A stretch of DNA of 64,000 bases from Thiomicrorhabdus sp. Kp2 (GCF_000478585.1 NZ_ARWI01000001.1:1798001-1862000); one strand, 5' to 3'. Shown: positions 37,018 to 46,501, numbered from the stretch's first letter. The notes: generated by a model from the sequence alone, not told the origin. Numbers and translations are program-made.

Positions 37018-39345
37018 ATGAAGCGATTAGCGAGCATAAAAGAGCAGACTGGTTTTGGGTTATTGCACGTTGCCATTTTATTAATGATTATTGGCGGCTT
37101 AGCCAGTTATATGCTCAAGCCGATCGCTCCTCAAGCACCTACCAAAAGCAATGAGATTGCACTCAAAAAAGCCGATAAATTATTAAACGACTTTATTGTT
37201 AAAAATGGTCGACTACCCTGCGTTGATGCCAATGGAGATGGTGTTGAAGACTGTAGTAGTTCCAATGTAAAAGGCGGTTTGCCTTACATCACTTTAGGAA
37301 TGCCAGCCTCTGGATTTGTTGCTGGTGATTCACCAATAAAGTATGGAGTCTATAGAAAAGCCAACGATACAGCCCTTAAAAATGGTGGGCTAGATCGCTT
37401 AGAGACAAGCGATGTTAATGCGGTTTCTTTACTTAAAAATGATGCCGATTTGGCGAGTTTAAAAAATCGTTATCAGCCAACCATGGCTGGTGGCTATAGT
37501 TTTAATTTTTCGGGTGTCAATAACCTCAATACACTTGATTTTTGTCAAGGGCTGATTACGGCTGAGGCAGGCGCTTTAGACAGCTCAAAACTTTATGTAC
37601 AAACCTCAACGGGCGTCAGAAAAAATGTGGCCTATGCACTCTCTATGGGAGGCGCTTATGATGGCAATAATGATGGATCGTTAGATGATGGATTAAATGC
37701 CTCTTCTGCCGCAGCTTTTAATAGCTCGGGTACTTTACTATCAAGTGATTATGATGATTATGTCATCAGCCGCTCTTTTTCTGAGCTTAAACAGACTATG
37801 CAGTGTGATGTGACTATGCAATCACTGAATATGATGGCTAATTCGGTATTAATGGAAAAAGAGGTTAAAGATCAAGCAGAAGATATGGCTGATGCCGCGC
37901 TTGAAGGGGCGATTATGGCGGGTGTTGGCTTGGCCGTTATTGCCTATGATGTTGTGTTAGCCTCAGTTGATTTAGCCAATGCCAGTGCCACACTTGGGGT
38001 AGCTTCTGGTCTTTTATCTGGTGCGATTGCATCCTGTGCAGTTCTTGTGGGTTGTGCATTTATCCCTGTTTACACTGCGAGTGTCGTGGCGGCCTCAATT
38101 GGGGTTGCATTAAGTGGTGTTGCTGTTGGTGCGGCTGTGGCTGCAGGTGTTGCACAAGCCATTGCGACTGGCTTGTATGTGGATATTGCCATTCGCTCGA
38201 ATGCTTCAATCCCGCCTGATGTTGCGGCCACAACAACAGAGCCTGACTACACCACGATGATTGCTCAGTTAACATCTCAATACAATACCGCGGTTGCAGA
38301 GGCAACAGCCGCGAGAAACTACGCCAATCAAATGCAGACAACCGCTGATTCCGTGAAGGCAACTGCACTTCAACGGTTTTCCGACCTATATACTTATGCA
38401 AATAATTTAAGTAACCCAGTTGGTGGTCATCTACCCGATACCTATGCTTCTTGGAATGACTATAATGCAGCCAGAAATAACTTGTACAATCAATCTGAAG
38501 CCTACCAAGATGCGATTGATGATGAAAATAGCAAGCTGATTATCTATCGTGATAAAGCGCAAATAGCGGCTGGCTATAAAGAAGATTGTGATAATACAGC
38601 CTGTGTTTTTGATCCGCCACTTACCCAAGCGGATATCGATGCGCTTCCAGCGGGGGGCGATCCAAGTAATCTACCATCTTGCCCAGCTGGTGGTACGCCT
38701 GATTTAACTGCTCAATCTTGTATAGACTACGCGGTAGCCAAAACGGCGGAGGATAATGCTTATGCCGCTTATATCGCGGCTAAAACGGCTTCTGAAAGTG
38801 CTTATAATGCGACTTACCAGGCCGCAGAAAATCATCCTGTCTATATTCCACAACAAACAGAAACCACAACCGATTCTGAAGGCAATACAACGACCACGGT
38901 TACCCAAGCGGCAACTACCCGTACCTGTGCAAGTTACAATACAAATCCATTGCTACCCAATGTTTGTGGCTTGCCAAATAATTCTCGGTATGCAATGGGT
39001 GAGGTGGCCACCTACCATGCTTATGGGCTAACAACAGAGATTCCTATAGCGAATGTTAAAATTTATCTTTCCGATACCTTTCCAAACTCTTATCTGGATG
39101 CCATTTTGGTTAGGCAGCCAGACGCCGATTTAGCGAAGATTGATGCCGAAGCCAAAGAAGCGACTTTAGTTGATGTAAAAAACGGTTTAGACGGCATGAT
39201 ATGTAAGCAAGATGGTAAATATTGGGAAGAATCAACAGGGGTCTGTTCTGATAATCCTCCGCCTGGATATGGAACGGGATCCGTTGTTTCTAATGGAGGC
39301 GCTAATATCCTTCAAGAAGCCGATAAACAAGGAGTATTTAGATGA
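37018..39345 (+). CDS. Very large pseudopilin-like tip candidate with internal hydrophobic region
   Basis: 775 residues. The leader MKRLASIKEQTG is followed by FGLLHVAILLMIIGGLASYM. Position +5 is His, not Glu, recalling GspK-type tip subunits that lack Glu+5. A minor-pilin domain of the local family follows (RLPCVDANGDGVEDC, LPYITLGMP, YGVYRK, SDYDDYV, FSELKQTMQC). Residues about 290-400 form a long Ala/Gly/Val-rich, nearly uncharged region able to form several hydrophobic helices. Next are a helical Ala/Tyr/Asn-rich stretch (about 410-640), a Cys-containing part, and the tail EADKQGVFR, shared with its two neighbours. I infer a tip or effector-like subunit. The ATGA end overlaps 39342. Confidence 0.75.
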   Translation: MKRLASIKEQTGFGLLHVAILLMIIGGLASYMLKPIAPQAPTKSNEIALKKADKLLNDFIVKNGRLPCVDANGDGVEDCSSSNVKGGLPYITLGMPASGFVAGDSPIKYGVYRKANDTALKNGGLDRLETSDVNAVSLLKNDADLASLKNRYQPTMAGGYSFNFSGVNNLNTLDFCQGLITAEAGALDSSKLYVQTSTGVRKNVAYALSMGGAYDGNNDGSLDDGLNASSAAAFNSSGTLLSSDYDDYVISRSFSELKQTMQCDVTMQSLNMMANSVLMEKEVKDQAEDMADAALEGAIMAGVGLAVIAYDVVLASVDLANASATLGVASGLLSGAIASCAVLVGCAFIPVYTASVVAASIGVALSGVAVGAAVAAGVAQAIATGLYVDIAIRSNASIPPDVAATTTEPDYTTMIAQLTSQYNTAVAEATAARNYANQMQTTADSVKATALQRFSDLYTYANNLSNPVGGHLPDTYASWNDYNAARNNLYNQSEAYQDAIDDENSKLIIYRDKAQIAAGYKEDCDNTACVFDPPLTQADIDALPAGGDPSNLPSCPAGGTPDLTAQSCIDYAVAKTAEDNAYAAYIAAKTASESAYNATYQAAENHPVYIPQQTETTTDSEGNTTTTVTQAATTRTCASYNTNPLLPNVCGLPNNSRYAMGEVATYHAYGLTTEIPIANVKIYLSDTFPNSYLDAILVRQPDADLAKIDAEAKEATLVDVKNGLDGMICKQDGKYWEESTGVCSDNPPPGYGTGSVVSNGGANILQEADKQGVFR

Positions 39346-40517
39346 AGATACTTCAAAAAAACAGTGTGAATATTAAGCGAAATGAAGGGTTTAGTTTAAT
39401 TGAGCTCGCCGTTGGTTTGGCGGTGTTGGGCATTATTTTTTTAGCGATCCCTTCCATTACGCCAACCATTCAAAAACTGTTTGTGGCGGAAAATGATGAA
39501 CAAACTTTAAACAAGGCCAGCAGTGCGATAAAGGGGTTTTTAAAAGCCAATAGTCGTTTCCCTTGTCCTGATTCTAATGCAGACGGTTTTGAGAACTGTG
39601 CAGCGGGAATAGATTCTGGAGTCCTGCCTTATAAAACATTAAAGCTTTCAGCCCCTGTTAAAAACGGATTTGGCCAACCTATTGCATATAGCGTTTATCG
39701 TAAGAGCAGTGCCACTGTGAGTTTGGATGCGGATTTGGCGAGTCTAAAAAATCGTTTTACACCAATTTTGCCCAATGCTGAAGTAAGCACTCATTCAAAT
39801 GGTTTGGATTTTTGTTGGGCGTTAAAAAATGCCATCGGTAGTGTCAATTCCAATAGTTATAGCTACGTTGGCAGTAGTGCGAATCCTTATAATCAAGCTT
39901 ATGTTTTGGCTAGCCCAGGCGCTTCAAATGCCAATAATCTCGGTACGATTTTTGATGGTATTAATCAAGTCAACTCCAAGGGTTTTGAGCTGCCAAATAA
40001 AGTAATCGATAGCACTTATGATGATACAGTTAAAAGTGTGGGGTTTGCCGAGTTAGCGGGTGATTTACAGTGCTCTACTTTGATAGGGCGAGTGAATAGC
40101 GCAGCAAGAACAAGTTTTGCAATGTACGACGTGCAGAGATTGATGGATTACACGGTTGATTTTAGAGCCCTAGCTTTAGATGTGCATGAGGGGAATGTTG
40201 ATCAAGCTGAGTTTGTAGATTTATTAGCCAAGTTGGATGCGGCTATTTATCTAGCACAAACGATTATTGCGATTGCTGAAGGTGCCGAGAGTTTTGGCGT
40301 GGCGGTTGCGGCCATCGCAATTCCTGCTGTCGCGGCAGGAGCGCTAACCGCCAAAGGATTGATTGATGCGGCGAATGGTTTGTCGGATGCCAAGGAGGCA
40401 AGGGATGTTGCGGCGGCTCAAAAAGTAGAGGCCGCTGCGCAAAAGGTGGATATTGATGCTTTATATACCGCTAAGCTAGCAGAAGCAAAAGCGATAGATG
40501 CCAAAGGGTGGTTTTAA
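39342..40517 (+). CDS. Pseudopilin of the local LPCPD family with Ala-rich extension
   Basis: 391 residues. Leader MKILQKNSVNIKRNEG, then FSLIELAVGLAVLGIIFLAI with Glu+5. The domain shares RFPCPDSNADGFENC, VLPYKTL, YSVYRKS, LASLKNRF, a TIFDGIN segment and STYDDTV, with FAELAGDLQC. From about 260 a helical, Ala-rich extension follows (IAIAEGAESFGVAVAAIAIPAVA, then a Lys/Ala coiled-coil-like repeat). The tail is AIDAKGWF. Start and end overlap the neighbours (ATGA and TAATG), so the three tip-type genes are translationally coupled. Confidence 0.8.
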   Translation: MKILQKNSVNIKRNEGFSLIELAVGLAVLGIIFLAIPSITPTIQKLFVAENDEQTLNKASSAIKGFLKANSRFPCPDSNADGFENCAAGIDSGVLPYKTLKLSAPVKNGFGQPIAYSVYRKSSATVSLDADLASLKNRFTPILPNAEVSTHSNGLDFCWALKNAIGSVNSNSYSYVGSSANPYNQAYVLASPGASNANNLGTIFDGINQVNSKGFELPNKVIDSTYDDTVKSVGFAELAGDLQCSTLIGRVNSAARTSFAMYDVQRLMDYTVDFRALALDVHEGNVDQAEFVDLLAKLDAAIYLAQTIIAIAEGAESFGVAVAAIAIPAVAAGALTAKGLIDAANGLSDAKEARDVAAAQKVEAAAQKVDIDALYTAKLAEAKAIDAKGWF

Positions 40518-41734
40518 TGAATAAGCACTCTATGGATAAAAATCGATACGCTTTTAGGGGCTATAGCTTAATTGAGATGTCTGTTGCTTTAATGATTTTA
40601 GGTTTTGTGGTAACGGTGTTAACAAACTTATACCCTAAAGTGACGGAGAGCTCAGCCAAACAACAGTCTAAAATTCAAACAGAAAGACTGGAGCAGGCCA
40701 TTTTAGGATTTGTTTTTGCCAAAGGTCGTTTACCTTGTCCAGCAAGCGATATGAACGGTGTTGAGAACTGTAGCTTGGTTAAAGGAGAGTTTCCCTATCA
40801 GTCCCTAGGTATGGCTTATCCAATAAGAAATCAGGCGGGTGTCGCTTTGCGTTACGCCGTGTTTGATAAAGCTTTAACAGGGGCGTCTGATATGGAGCTC
40901 ACGACCTTAAAAGATCGCTATGAAGCTTATATTGCCACAGATGATAATTCGGTTAACCTGCGTCCAGTGGCGCAAAATAGCGTGTTAAATGTAGGTAGCC
41001 CAAATGGATTGGACCTGTGTCATGCAATCCAAAACGGTTCTAGTGCTTCAAACGATACCAATGTATTGCATACAGGAAGTGGTGCACAATTTGAACACAT
41101 TGCTTATTTAATCCATGATCTTGGTCTCTCAGATGCAGATGGGCTGAATAATATTGAAGATGGCAGTAATACCTTAGTGGCAACGGATTTAGAGTTTAAC
41201 TCGGCTCGTAATGGCGCTGAGGCCAGTAATGACGATTATGTTTATGTGAAGTCGTTTAACCAATTGTGGACGGATTTAGGCTGTGCTGGGGTAATTTCAT
41301 CTGTGGGACATGCCCACCCAAATACGGCAAGCGCATCGGCCATTATGAATCAGGCTTTAGCTGACTATAAGGTTCAGGCTGAATTGGCAGCGGATGTCGC
41401 TTCAGCTGATATTGCCGCCGCTGCGGCTGCGGTTGCAAGTGGTGTTGGAGCGACAGCCGCAGCAGCGGCAACGATTCCGATTGCAACCTCTGAATCCATC
41501 AATACTGCAGGTGCGGCTGCACCAACCGCCGCTCTTTCAATAGCGGCTGTTGCTGCGGCCGCCGCTGGTGTGGTAACAGCGGGGATTACGACAGCGCTTG
41601 CGGCAACAAATAAAACTGGCGCAGATGCATTAGTGGTTGATGTCAGTGCCATGTTGACCGAGATTAATACCTTAAATGCCTCTATTTATAGCAATGTAGT
41701 GCAAGCTGACGCAAAAGGCGTTTATCAACAATAA
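40517..41734 (+). CDS. Pseudopilin of the local LPCPD family with poly-Ala extension
   Basis: 405 residues from ATG 40517 (TAATG overlap); the in-frame start at 40508 is less likely. Leader ends FRG, followed by YSLIEMSVALMILGFVVTVL with Glu+5. The domain shares GRLPCPASDMNGVENC, FPYQSLGMA, YAVFDKA, LTTLKDRYEA and NDDYVYV, with FNQLWTDLGC. From about 285 an extremely Ala-rich region begins (ADIAAAAAAVASGVGATAAA and related stretches). The protein ends QADAKGVYQQ, like its two neighbours. Confidence 0.8.
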   Translation: MNKHSMDKNRYAFRGYSLIEMSVALMILGFVVTVLTNLYPKVTESSAKQQSKIQTERLEQAILGFVFAKGRLPCPASDMNGVENCSLVKGEFPYQSLGMAYPIRNQAGVALRYAVFDKALTGASDMELTTLKDRYEAYIATDDNSVNLRPVAQNSVLNVGSPNGLDLCHAIQNGSSASNDTNVLHTGSGAQFEHIAYLIHDLGLSDADGLNNIEDGSNTLVATDLEFNSARNGAEASNDDYVYVKSFNQLWTDLGCAGVISSVGHAHPNTASASAIMNQALADYKVQAELAADVASADIAAAAAAVASGVGATAAAAATIPIATSESINTAGAAAPTAALSIAAVAAAAAGVVTAGITTALAATNKTGADALVVDVSAMLTEINTLNASIYSNVVQADAKGVYQQ

Positions 41735-41753
41735 TGAAAAAAGAGAGAGCCTA

Positions 41754-42470
41754 ATGAAACCTTATAAAAGTAGAAACGTTGCAAGCCAGGTAAAACAGTT
41801 AGGTTTTACATTGGTGGAGATGTCTGTGGTTCTGGTGGTGATTGGTCTGATTATTGGTGCCGTTTCGATTGGCTCAGATTTACAGCGTAATGCGGTTTAT
41901 CAGCAAATTAGTTCTAATTTTATGCAGTCTTGGAGCCAAGCTTACCAAAACTATTTCAATAAAACAGGGATTGTGATTGGCGATTCGGCAAGCGCACCGA
42001 CTTTAAAAGTGGATGGCGCTAATGCTACACCAGGTGAAATTTGTACCACAAACCTTCATGGGTTTATGGATGCGGCAGGTATTACTATGCCAGCAGGGCG
42101 TGCAGAAGGTCATGAAGATGCCTTTGTCTATTTAGATAGCAATGGCAATCCACAGGAGACCACGGTCTGTTTTCAAAATGTTGATTGGAGTTTACCAGGA
42201 GCGACATCAGGCTATGTGGTTAGAAAACGTAATGTAATGGTACTGAAATCACTGACACCTGATTTAGCGCGTTTTTTGGATTCACAGGTTGATGGTAAAG
42301 TGGATGCGAGGTTTGGATTGTTTAGGGAAGGTTCTTTAGCAAACAGTACCAGTTCGGCATCAACCAATTGGTCTATAGATAACCGAAGAGCTTACGGCGC
42401 AACAACAAATACCAATTTAGATGAATCACAAGTCGCGGTTGTAACGGCTTATTTTATGATGAATAACTAA
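41754..42470 (+). CDS. Type IV pilin-like protein, paralog 3
   Basis: 238 residues. Leader of 17 residues ending QLG, then FTLVEMSVVLVVIGLIIGAVSIG. It keeps the pilin signature of 23791 and 24596 in shorter form: IC, LHGFMD, MPAGRAEG, YLDSNGNP, TVCFQ, LTPDLARFLD, DGKVDAR and the end DESQVAVVTAYFMM. It is separated from its paralogs by about 16 kb, at the far end of the locus. It is the last gene of the cluster, followed by a 22-bp palindrome. Confidence 0.86.
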   Translation: MKPYKSRNVASQVKQLGFTLVEMSVVLVVIGLIIGAVSIGSDLQRNAVYQQISSNFMQSWSQAYQNYFNKTGIVIGDSASAPTLKVDGANATPGEICTTNLHGFMDAAGITMPAGRAEGHEDAFVYLDSNGNPQETTVCFQNVDWSLPGATSGYVVRKRNVMVLKSLTPDLARFLDSQVDGKVDARFGLFREGSLANSTSSASTNWSIDNRRAYGATTNTNLDESQVAVVTAYFMMNN

Positions 42471-42523
42471 TTTACTTTGTATGAAATGCTCTAAAATTTG
42501 AGTGTTTATGCCGTTTCTCAACA

Positions 42524-42545
42524 AAGCTACCAGGCCTGGTAGCTT
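42524..42545. repeat. 22-bp perfect palindrome around CCAGGCCTGG
   Basis: Perfect inverted symmetry from 42524 to 42545 (AAGCTACCAGG and its complement). It lies between the convergent pilin and desaturase genes. It can form a stable hairpin and might also terminate transcription, although no long T-run follows. Confidence 0.85.
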
Positions 42546-42566
42546 ATAAAACTCCTCGTTTCTGAG

Positions 42567-43370
42567 TTACTTTCCTATCGGTAGAAACTTACCAATCCCT
42601 TCAAAAAAAGATGGTCTAAAGCACTCTGCTGGAATTTTATGTTTAATCTGTTCATGCAGTTCTGGAAGTTTTGACCAATGTACACCCTGCTTGAAATGAT
42701 GTGCGGTGTGGTAGCCTAAATTGCCTGTTAAGGTATTGAACCATTTGTCGGTAATATTGTGTGAACTGGCAAATTGGTCATCACTCTCAAGTCCTGTATG
42801 GTGGCCATAGGTCGCCCATGAAGTGTAGGCTAAACTGGTTATCATTGGCAAAATAAAGAGAAAAAATGCATTCACTGGATTGTAAAAAGTCAAAACGGCC
42901 AAAAGTAAGGCGGTAATCAATCCGTAAATAACAAATTGGCGTTGTTGTTTTGGAAAATGCTTACCCACTTGAAAACCACGATAGTAGGCTGTAAGGGTGA
43001 CCTTAATGGTATATTCAATTATTCCCATTTTAGAACCGTCTTGACGTTTCCAACGGCTTTCATCAATTTCTTGGTCCATAAAATTACGGTGGTGACCCAG
43101 GTTATGATGTAAAACCCAAAGGTTTGTGGTTACGCCTGTATGCAAAGCATAAAAAAACTCTAACGCTCGGTTAAGTATATGGCTTTTGAAAACATGACAG
43201 TGTTGGTGATGATGATTCCACGCAGAGATAACGCCTTTGGGTATAATCATTAGTAACCAAACGCCCATTAAAATCCAAATGTTTTCGAGTTGAAAGTAGA
43301 GAATAAAATCGATTAAAGAGACAAAAAGAATCAAAATAACGGGAAGGCGGTCAGCCTTTTGTTTGAACAC
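42567..43370 (-). CDS. Membrane fatty acid desaturase family protein
   Basis: 267 residues with several hydrophobic segments. The three histidine boxes of membrane di-iron desaturases/hydroxylases are present: HHHQHCH near 53-59, HHNLGHH near 88-94 and GYHTAHH near 219-225. The family inserts double bonds into, or hydroxylates, lipid chains in the cytoplasmic membrane. The exact substrate is not deducible. It is divergent from the MFS gene, with a 24-bp palindrome in the shared promoter region. Confidence 0.85.
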   Translation of the reverse strand: MFKQKADRLPVILILFVSLIDFILYFQLENIWILMGVWLLMIIPKGVISAWNHHHQHCHVFKSHILNRALEFFYALHTGVTTNLWVLHHNLGHHRNFMDQEIDESRWKRQDGSKMGIIEYTIKVTLTAYYRGFQVGKHFPKQQRQFVIYGLITALLLAVLTFYNPVNAFFLFILPMITSLAYTSWATYGHHTGLESDDQFASSHNITDKWFNTLTGNLGYHTAHHFKQGVHWSKLPELHEQIKHKIPAECFRPSFFEGIGKFLPIGK

Positions 43371-43465
43371 AGAAATACCTGAATAAATAAATGAGGCGGT
43401 ATTCTAACCGATTGCACTCTAACAGGTTAAAAAACCGACAATAAATAGGGGTATCGCCCTAAGTA

Positions 43466-43489
43466 AGAGTTACCAGGCCTGGTAACTCT
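43466..43489. repeat. 24-bp perfect palindrome around CCAGGCCTGG
   Basis: Perfect symmetry over 24 bp (arms AGAGTTACCAGG and its complement). It sits between the divergent desaturase and MFS genes, so it cannot be a terminator for either. This argues for a DNA-level or regulatory role. Confidence 0.88.
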
Positions 43490-43530
43490 AAAAATAATGA
43501 GGCTAAAATATCAAAAATGAATCGTCAACA

Positions 43531-44724
43531 ATGATAAGAATCTGGTTAATTGTCTTTACCGCTTTAGCAAGTATGATTGCGCCATTCTCAATCGATACTT
43601 ACCTGCCTTCTTTTCCAGCAATTGAAAGTTACTACGGCGTTTCACGTGAACTGTTAGCGTCTTCTATGGGGGCGTATTTAGGGGCTTTTGCGATTATCAC
43701 GTTAATTTGGGGGCCATTGGCCGACCGTTTTGGTCGTAAATATGTCGCGATGGTCTCTTTGTTTGGTTTTGCTTTAGCTTCTGCAGGTTGTGCTTTAGCA
43801 CCGACGTTTGATGGATTTATGATTTTTAGGGTATTGCAAGGGGTTTTAGCAGGTGGGGTGATTATCGGTTCACGAGCGATGGTGAGAGATGTTTTTCCTC
43901 CTAAAGAAGCCCAAAAAACCATGGCGATTGTGATGATGGTGTTTGCGATTGCCCCAGCGATTGCGCCAATTGTTGGGGGTTATCTACAAACCGTATTTGA
44001 CTGGCAAAGCATTTTTTGGTTTTTAACTTTGTATGCCTTGATTACGCTGGTTATTTTGTTGATGTTTATTGAAGAAACTCAGAATAGAGAACATGTCCAA
44101 TCCATCGCTCCTAAACATTTAGCTCGCTCTTACATTCATGCTTTAAGACACCCTATTTTTATTCGTTTAGTCTTGGCGCAAGCATTAATTTTTGGCGGCA
44201 TGTTTGTTTATATTGCGGGTTCAGCCAGCTTGATGTTTGACCATTTAAATTTAGGGCCAGAAGACTTTTGGGTTCAGTTTGTACCCATGGTGGGCGGTAT
44301 GATTTTAGGTTCGATGGCCGCACATAGAATGACCGATAACTATTCGCCGATTCATATGTCCAACGCCTCTTTTAGTGTAGTTGGCATCGCTGCTACGATG
44401 GCATTAATATCGGACTTTATCTTTGAACCATCGGTGATGAGCATTATTCCGTTTATTAGCTTATATGCCTTTGGCTTGTCTTTTGGCTTACCTGTATTGG
44501 CCACCATGGCATTAGATTGTTTACCAGAAAAGAGAGGCATGGCAGCCTCATTACAAAGTTTATTGCAAATGGGAACAGCGGCTTTAGTATCAATATTGGT
44601 GGTGCCATTTGTACATGACTCTTTATTACAAATGGCGAGTGCAACATTAGCGCTTTGGTTTATTGGGGTGGTGTTATGGCTGAGTGTTTATCGAGAAACT
44701 CAGTCCCTCGTAGAGCGTCGTTAA
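43531..44724 (+). CDS. Bcr/CflA-type MFS efflux transporter
   Basis: 397 residues and about 12 membrane helices. Typical Bcr/CflA features: IDTYLPSFPAI in helix 1, the loop motif GPLADRFGRKYV, and RVLQGVLAGGVIIGSRAMVRD (motif C region). The family is proton-driven export of drugs or small metabolites. Followed by a good terminator shared with adk. Confidence 0.9.
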   Translation: MIRIWLIVFTALASMIAPFSIDTYLPSFPAIESYYGVSRELLASSMGAYLGAFAIITLIWGPLADRFGRKYVAMVSLFGFALASAGCALAPTFDGFMIFRVLQGVLAGGVIIGSRAMVRDVFPPKEAQKTMAIVMMVFAIAPAIAPIVGGYLQTVFDWQSIFWFLTLYALITLVILLMFIEETQNREHVQSIAPKHLARSYIHALRHPIFIRLVLAQALIFGGMFVYIAGSASLMFDHLNLGPEDFWVQFVPMVGGMILGSMAAHRMTDNYSPIHMSNASFSVVGIAATMALISDFIFEPSVMSIIPFISLYAFGLSFGLPVLATMALDCLPEKRGMAASLQSLLQMGTAALVSILVVPFVHDSLLQMASATLALWFIGVVLWLSVYRETQSLVERR

Positions 44725-44756
44725 TGATGGCTATTATTTGCCTGTGGTGAATAAAC

Positions 44757-44790
44757 AAAAAGCCCGTTAAGCTTAACTTAACGAGCTTTT
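44757..44790. terminator. Bidirectional terminator between MFS gene and adk
   Basis: A 14-bp stem with one mismatch (AAAAGCCCGTTAAG / CTTAACGAGCTTTT), a 5-nt loop, and A/T runs on both sides. It lies between convergent genes. Confidence 0.85.
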
Positions 44791-44819
44791 TAATCACTTC
44801 TGAAAAATCAGGAATGGTT

Positions 44820-45476
<657 letters not shown>

Positions 45477-45561
45477 CTAGAGTGATAAGTTTGAAAATAA
45501 AAGAATCCCAATATTATACGGTGTTTCGTAGTGGCATAAAAGGTTAACCAAGATTTAGCTC

Positions 45562-45575
45562 AACCAGGCCTGTAA
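45562..45575. repeat. Degenerate palindrome copy
   Basis: AACCAGGCCTGTAA lacks one G of the full motif. It lies between adk and the kinase gene upstream. Confidence 0.6.
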
Positions 45576-45595
45576 GTTTTTTGGTAGAGTGTTGG

Positions 45596-46501
45596 CTAAG
45601 TGCGGCTTTGTTGTAAAAGTGATTGCATTATTTGAATGGCTTGCTGTTCATAAGCACCACCAAATAGATTGAAGTGGTTAATAACATGATAGAGGTTATA
45701 AAGCGGTTTGCGTTTTGGGTAATCGGTATCAAGCGGGAACACATCATTATAACCCGCATAAAATTGCTGGCTAAAGCCTCCAAATAGTTCAGTCATGGCA
45801 ATATCGGTTTCTCGGTCACCGTAGTAGCAAGCAGGGTCAAAAACAACGGCTTCTGAGGTTTTTTTAGAGGCATCGTCCATTGCAAACCCACTATTACCAC
45901 CCCATAAATCCCCATGCAGTAACGAGGCTTTTGGTGAATATTTTTTAAACCAAAAGGGCAGTGCTTCAATGAGTTGTTGGCCCAACTCAAACATAGCCGC
46001 ATTAGCACCACGTAATTGCGCCAACTCCAGTTGCGGTTGCAGTCTTTGTTTGCCATAAAAATCAACCCAGTTAAAATGCCACTGGTTTTTTTGAATGGTG
46101 TGGCCAATATAGTTGTCTTCAAACCAACCAAAAGGTTGCGAGGCATTATGAATTTGATGGTGCATTAAAGCTAAATCACGACCACGCTGAAAATCATCAC
46201 CTTTGGTGGTTAATGCAAGGTGTTCCATCAGTAACCAGGCGCTGTTTTCGCTAACACCAAACCCAAAGAGCTTTGGGCAACGAATACTATTGGATTGACT
46301 AATGGCGTTGAGATTATGTGCTTCGGTTTCAAATAGAGCGAGTAGAGAAGGCTGGTTAAGTTTTAAGAATAGATTACCCAGATTCGTATGGAGGTGGTAG
46401 GCCTGGTGAATATCGCCACCCGCAACCGAGTGTGCCGTATTGATATGAATGGGCTTGCCAAGCTGATCCGTTAATTGTTTTGAAAAAGCTTGCCAGTCCA
46501 T
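45596..46501 (-). CDS. Fructosamine kinase family protein
   Basis: 301 residues. An APH-like kinase fold with the catalytic segment LLHGDLWGGNSG near 198-209 and the metal-binding DPACYYGDRETDIAM near 226-240. The N-terminus WQAFSKQLTDQLG and SVAGGDIHQAYHL match the family. Relatives phosphorylate fructosamines or ribulosamines on glycated proteins for repair. Stand-alone gene between adk and the PBP1A gene. Confidence 0.9.
   Translation of the reverse strand: MDWQAFSKQLTDQLGKPIHINTAHSVAGGDIHQAYHLHTNLGNLFLKLNQPSLLALFETEAHNLNAISQSNSIRCPKLFGFGVSENSAWLLMEHLALTTKGDDFQRGRDLALMHHQIHNASQPFGWFEDNYIGHTIQKNQWHFNWVDFYGKQRLQPQLELAQLRGANAAMFELGQQLIEALPFWFKKYSPKASLLHGDLWGGNSGFAMDDASKKTSEAVVFDPACYYGDRETDIAMTELFGGFSQQFYAGYNDVFPLDTDYPKRKPLYNLYHVINHFNLFGGAYEQQAIQIMQSLLQQSRT

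Noticed and set aside
41374-41652. Ala-rich minus-strand frame of 92 residues
   Set aside because: It is the mirror of the poly-Ala codons of the pseudopilin gene at 40517; GCN-rich DNA is open on both strands.
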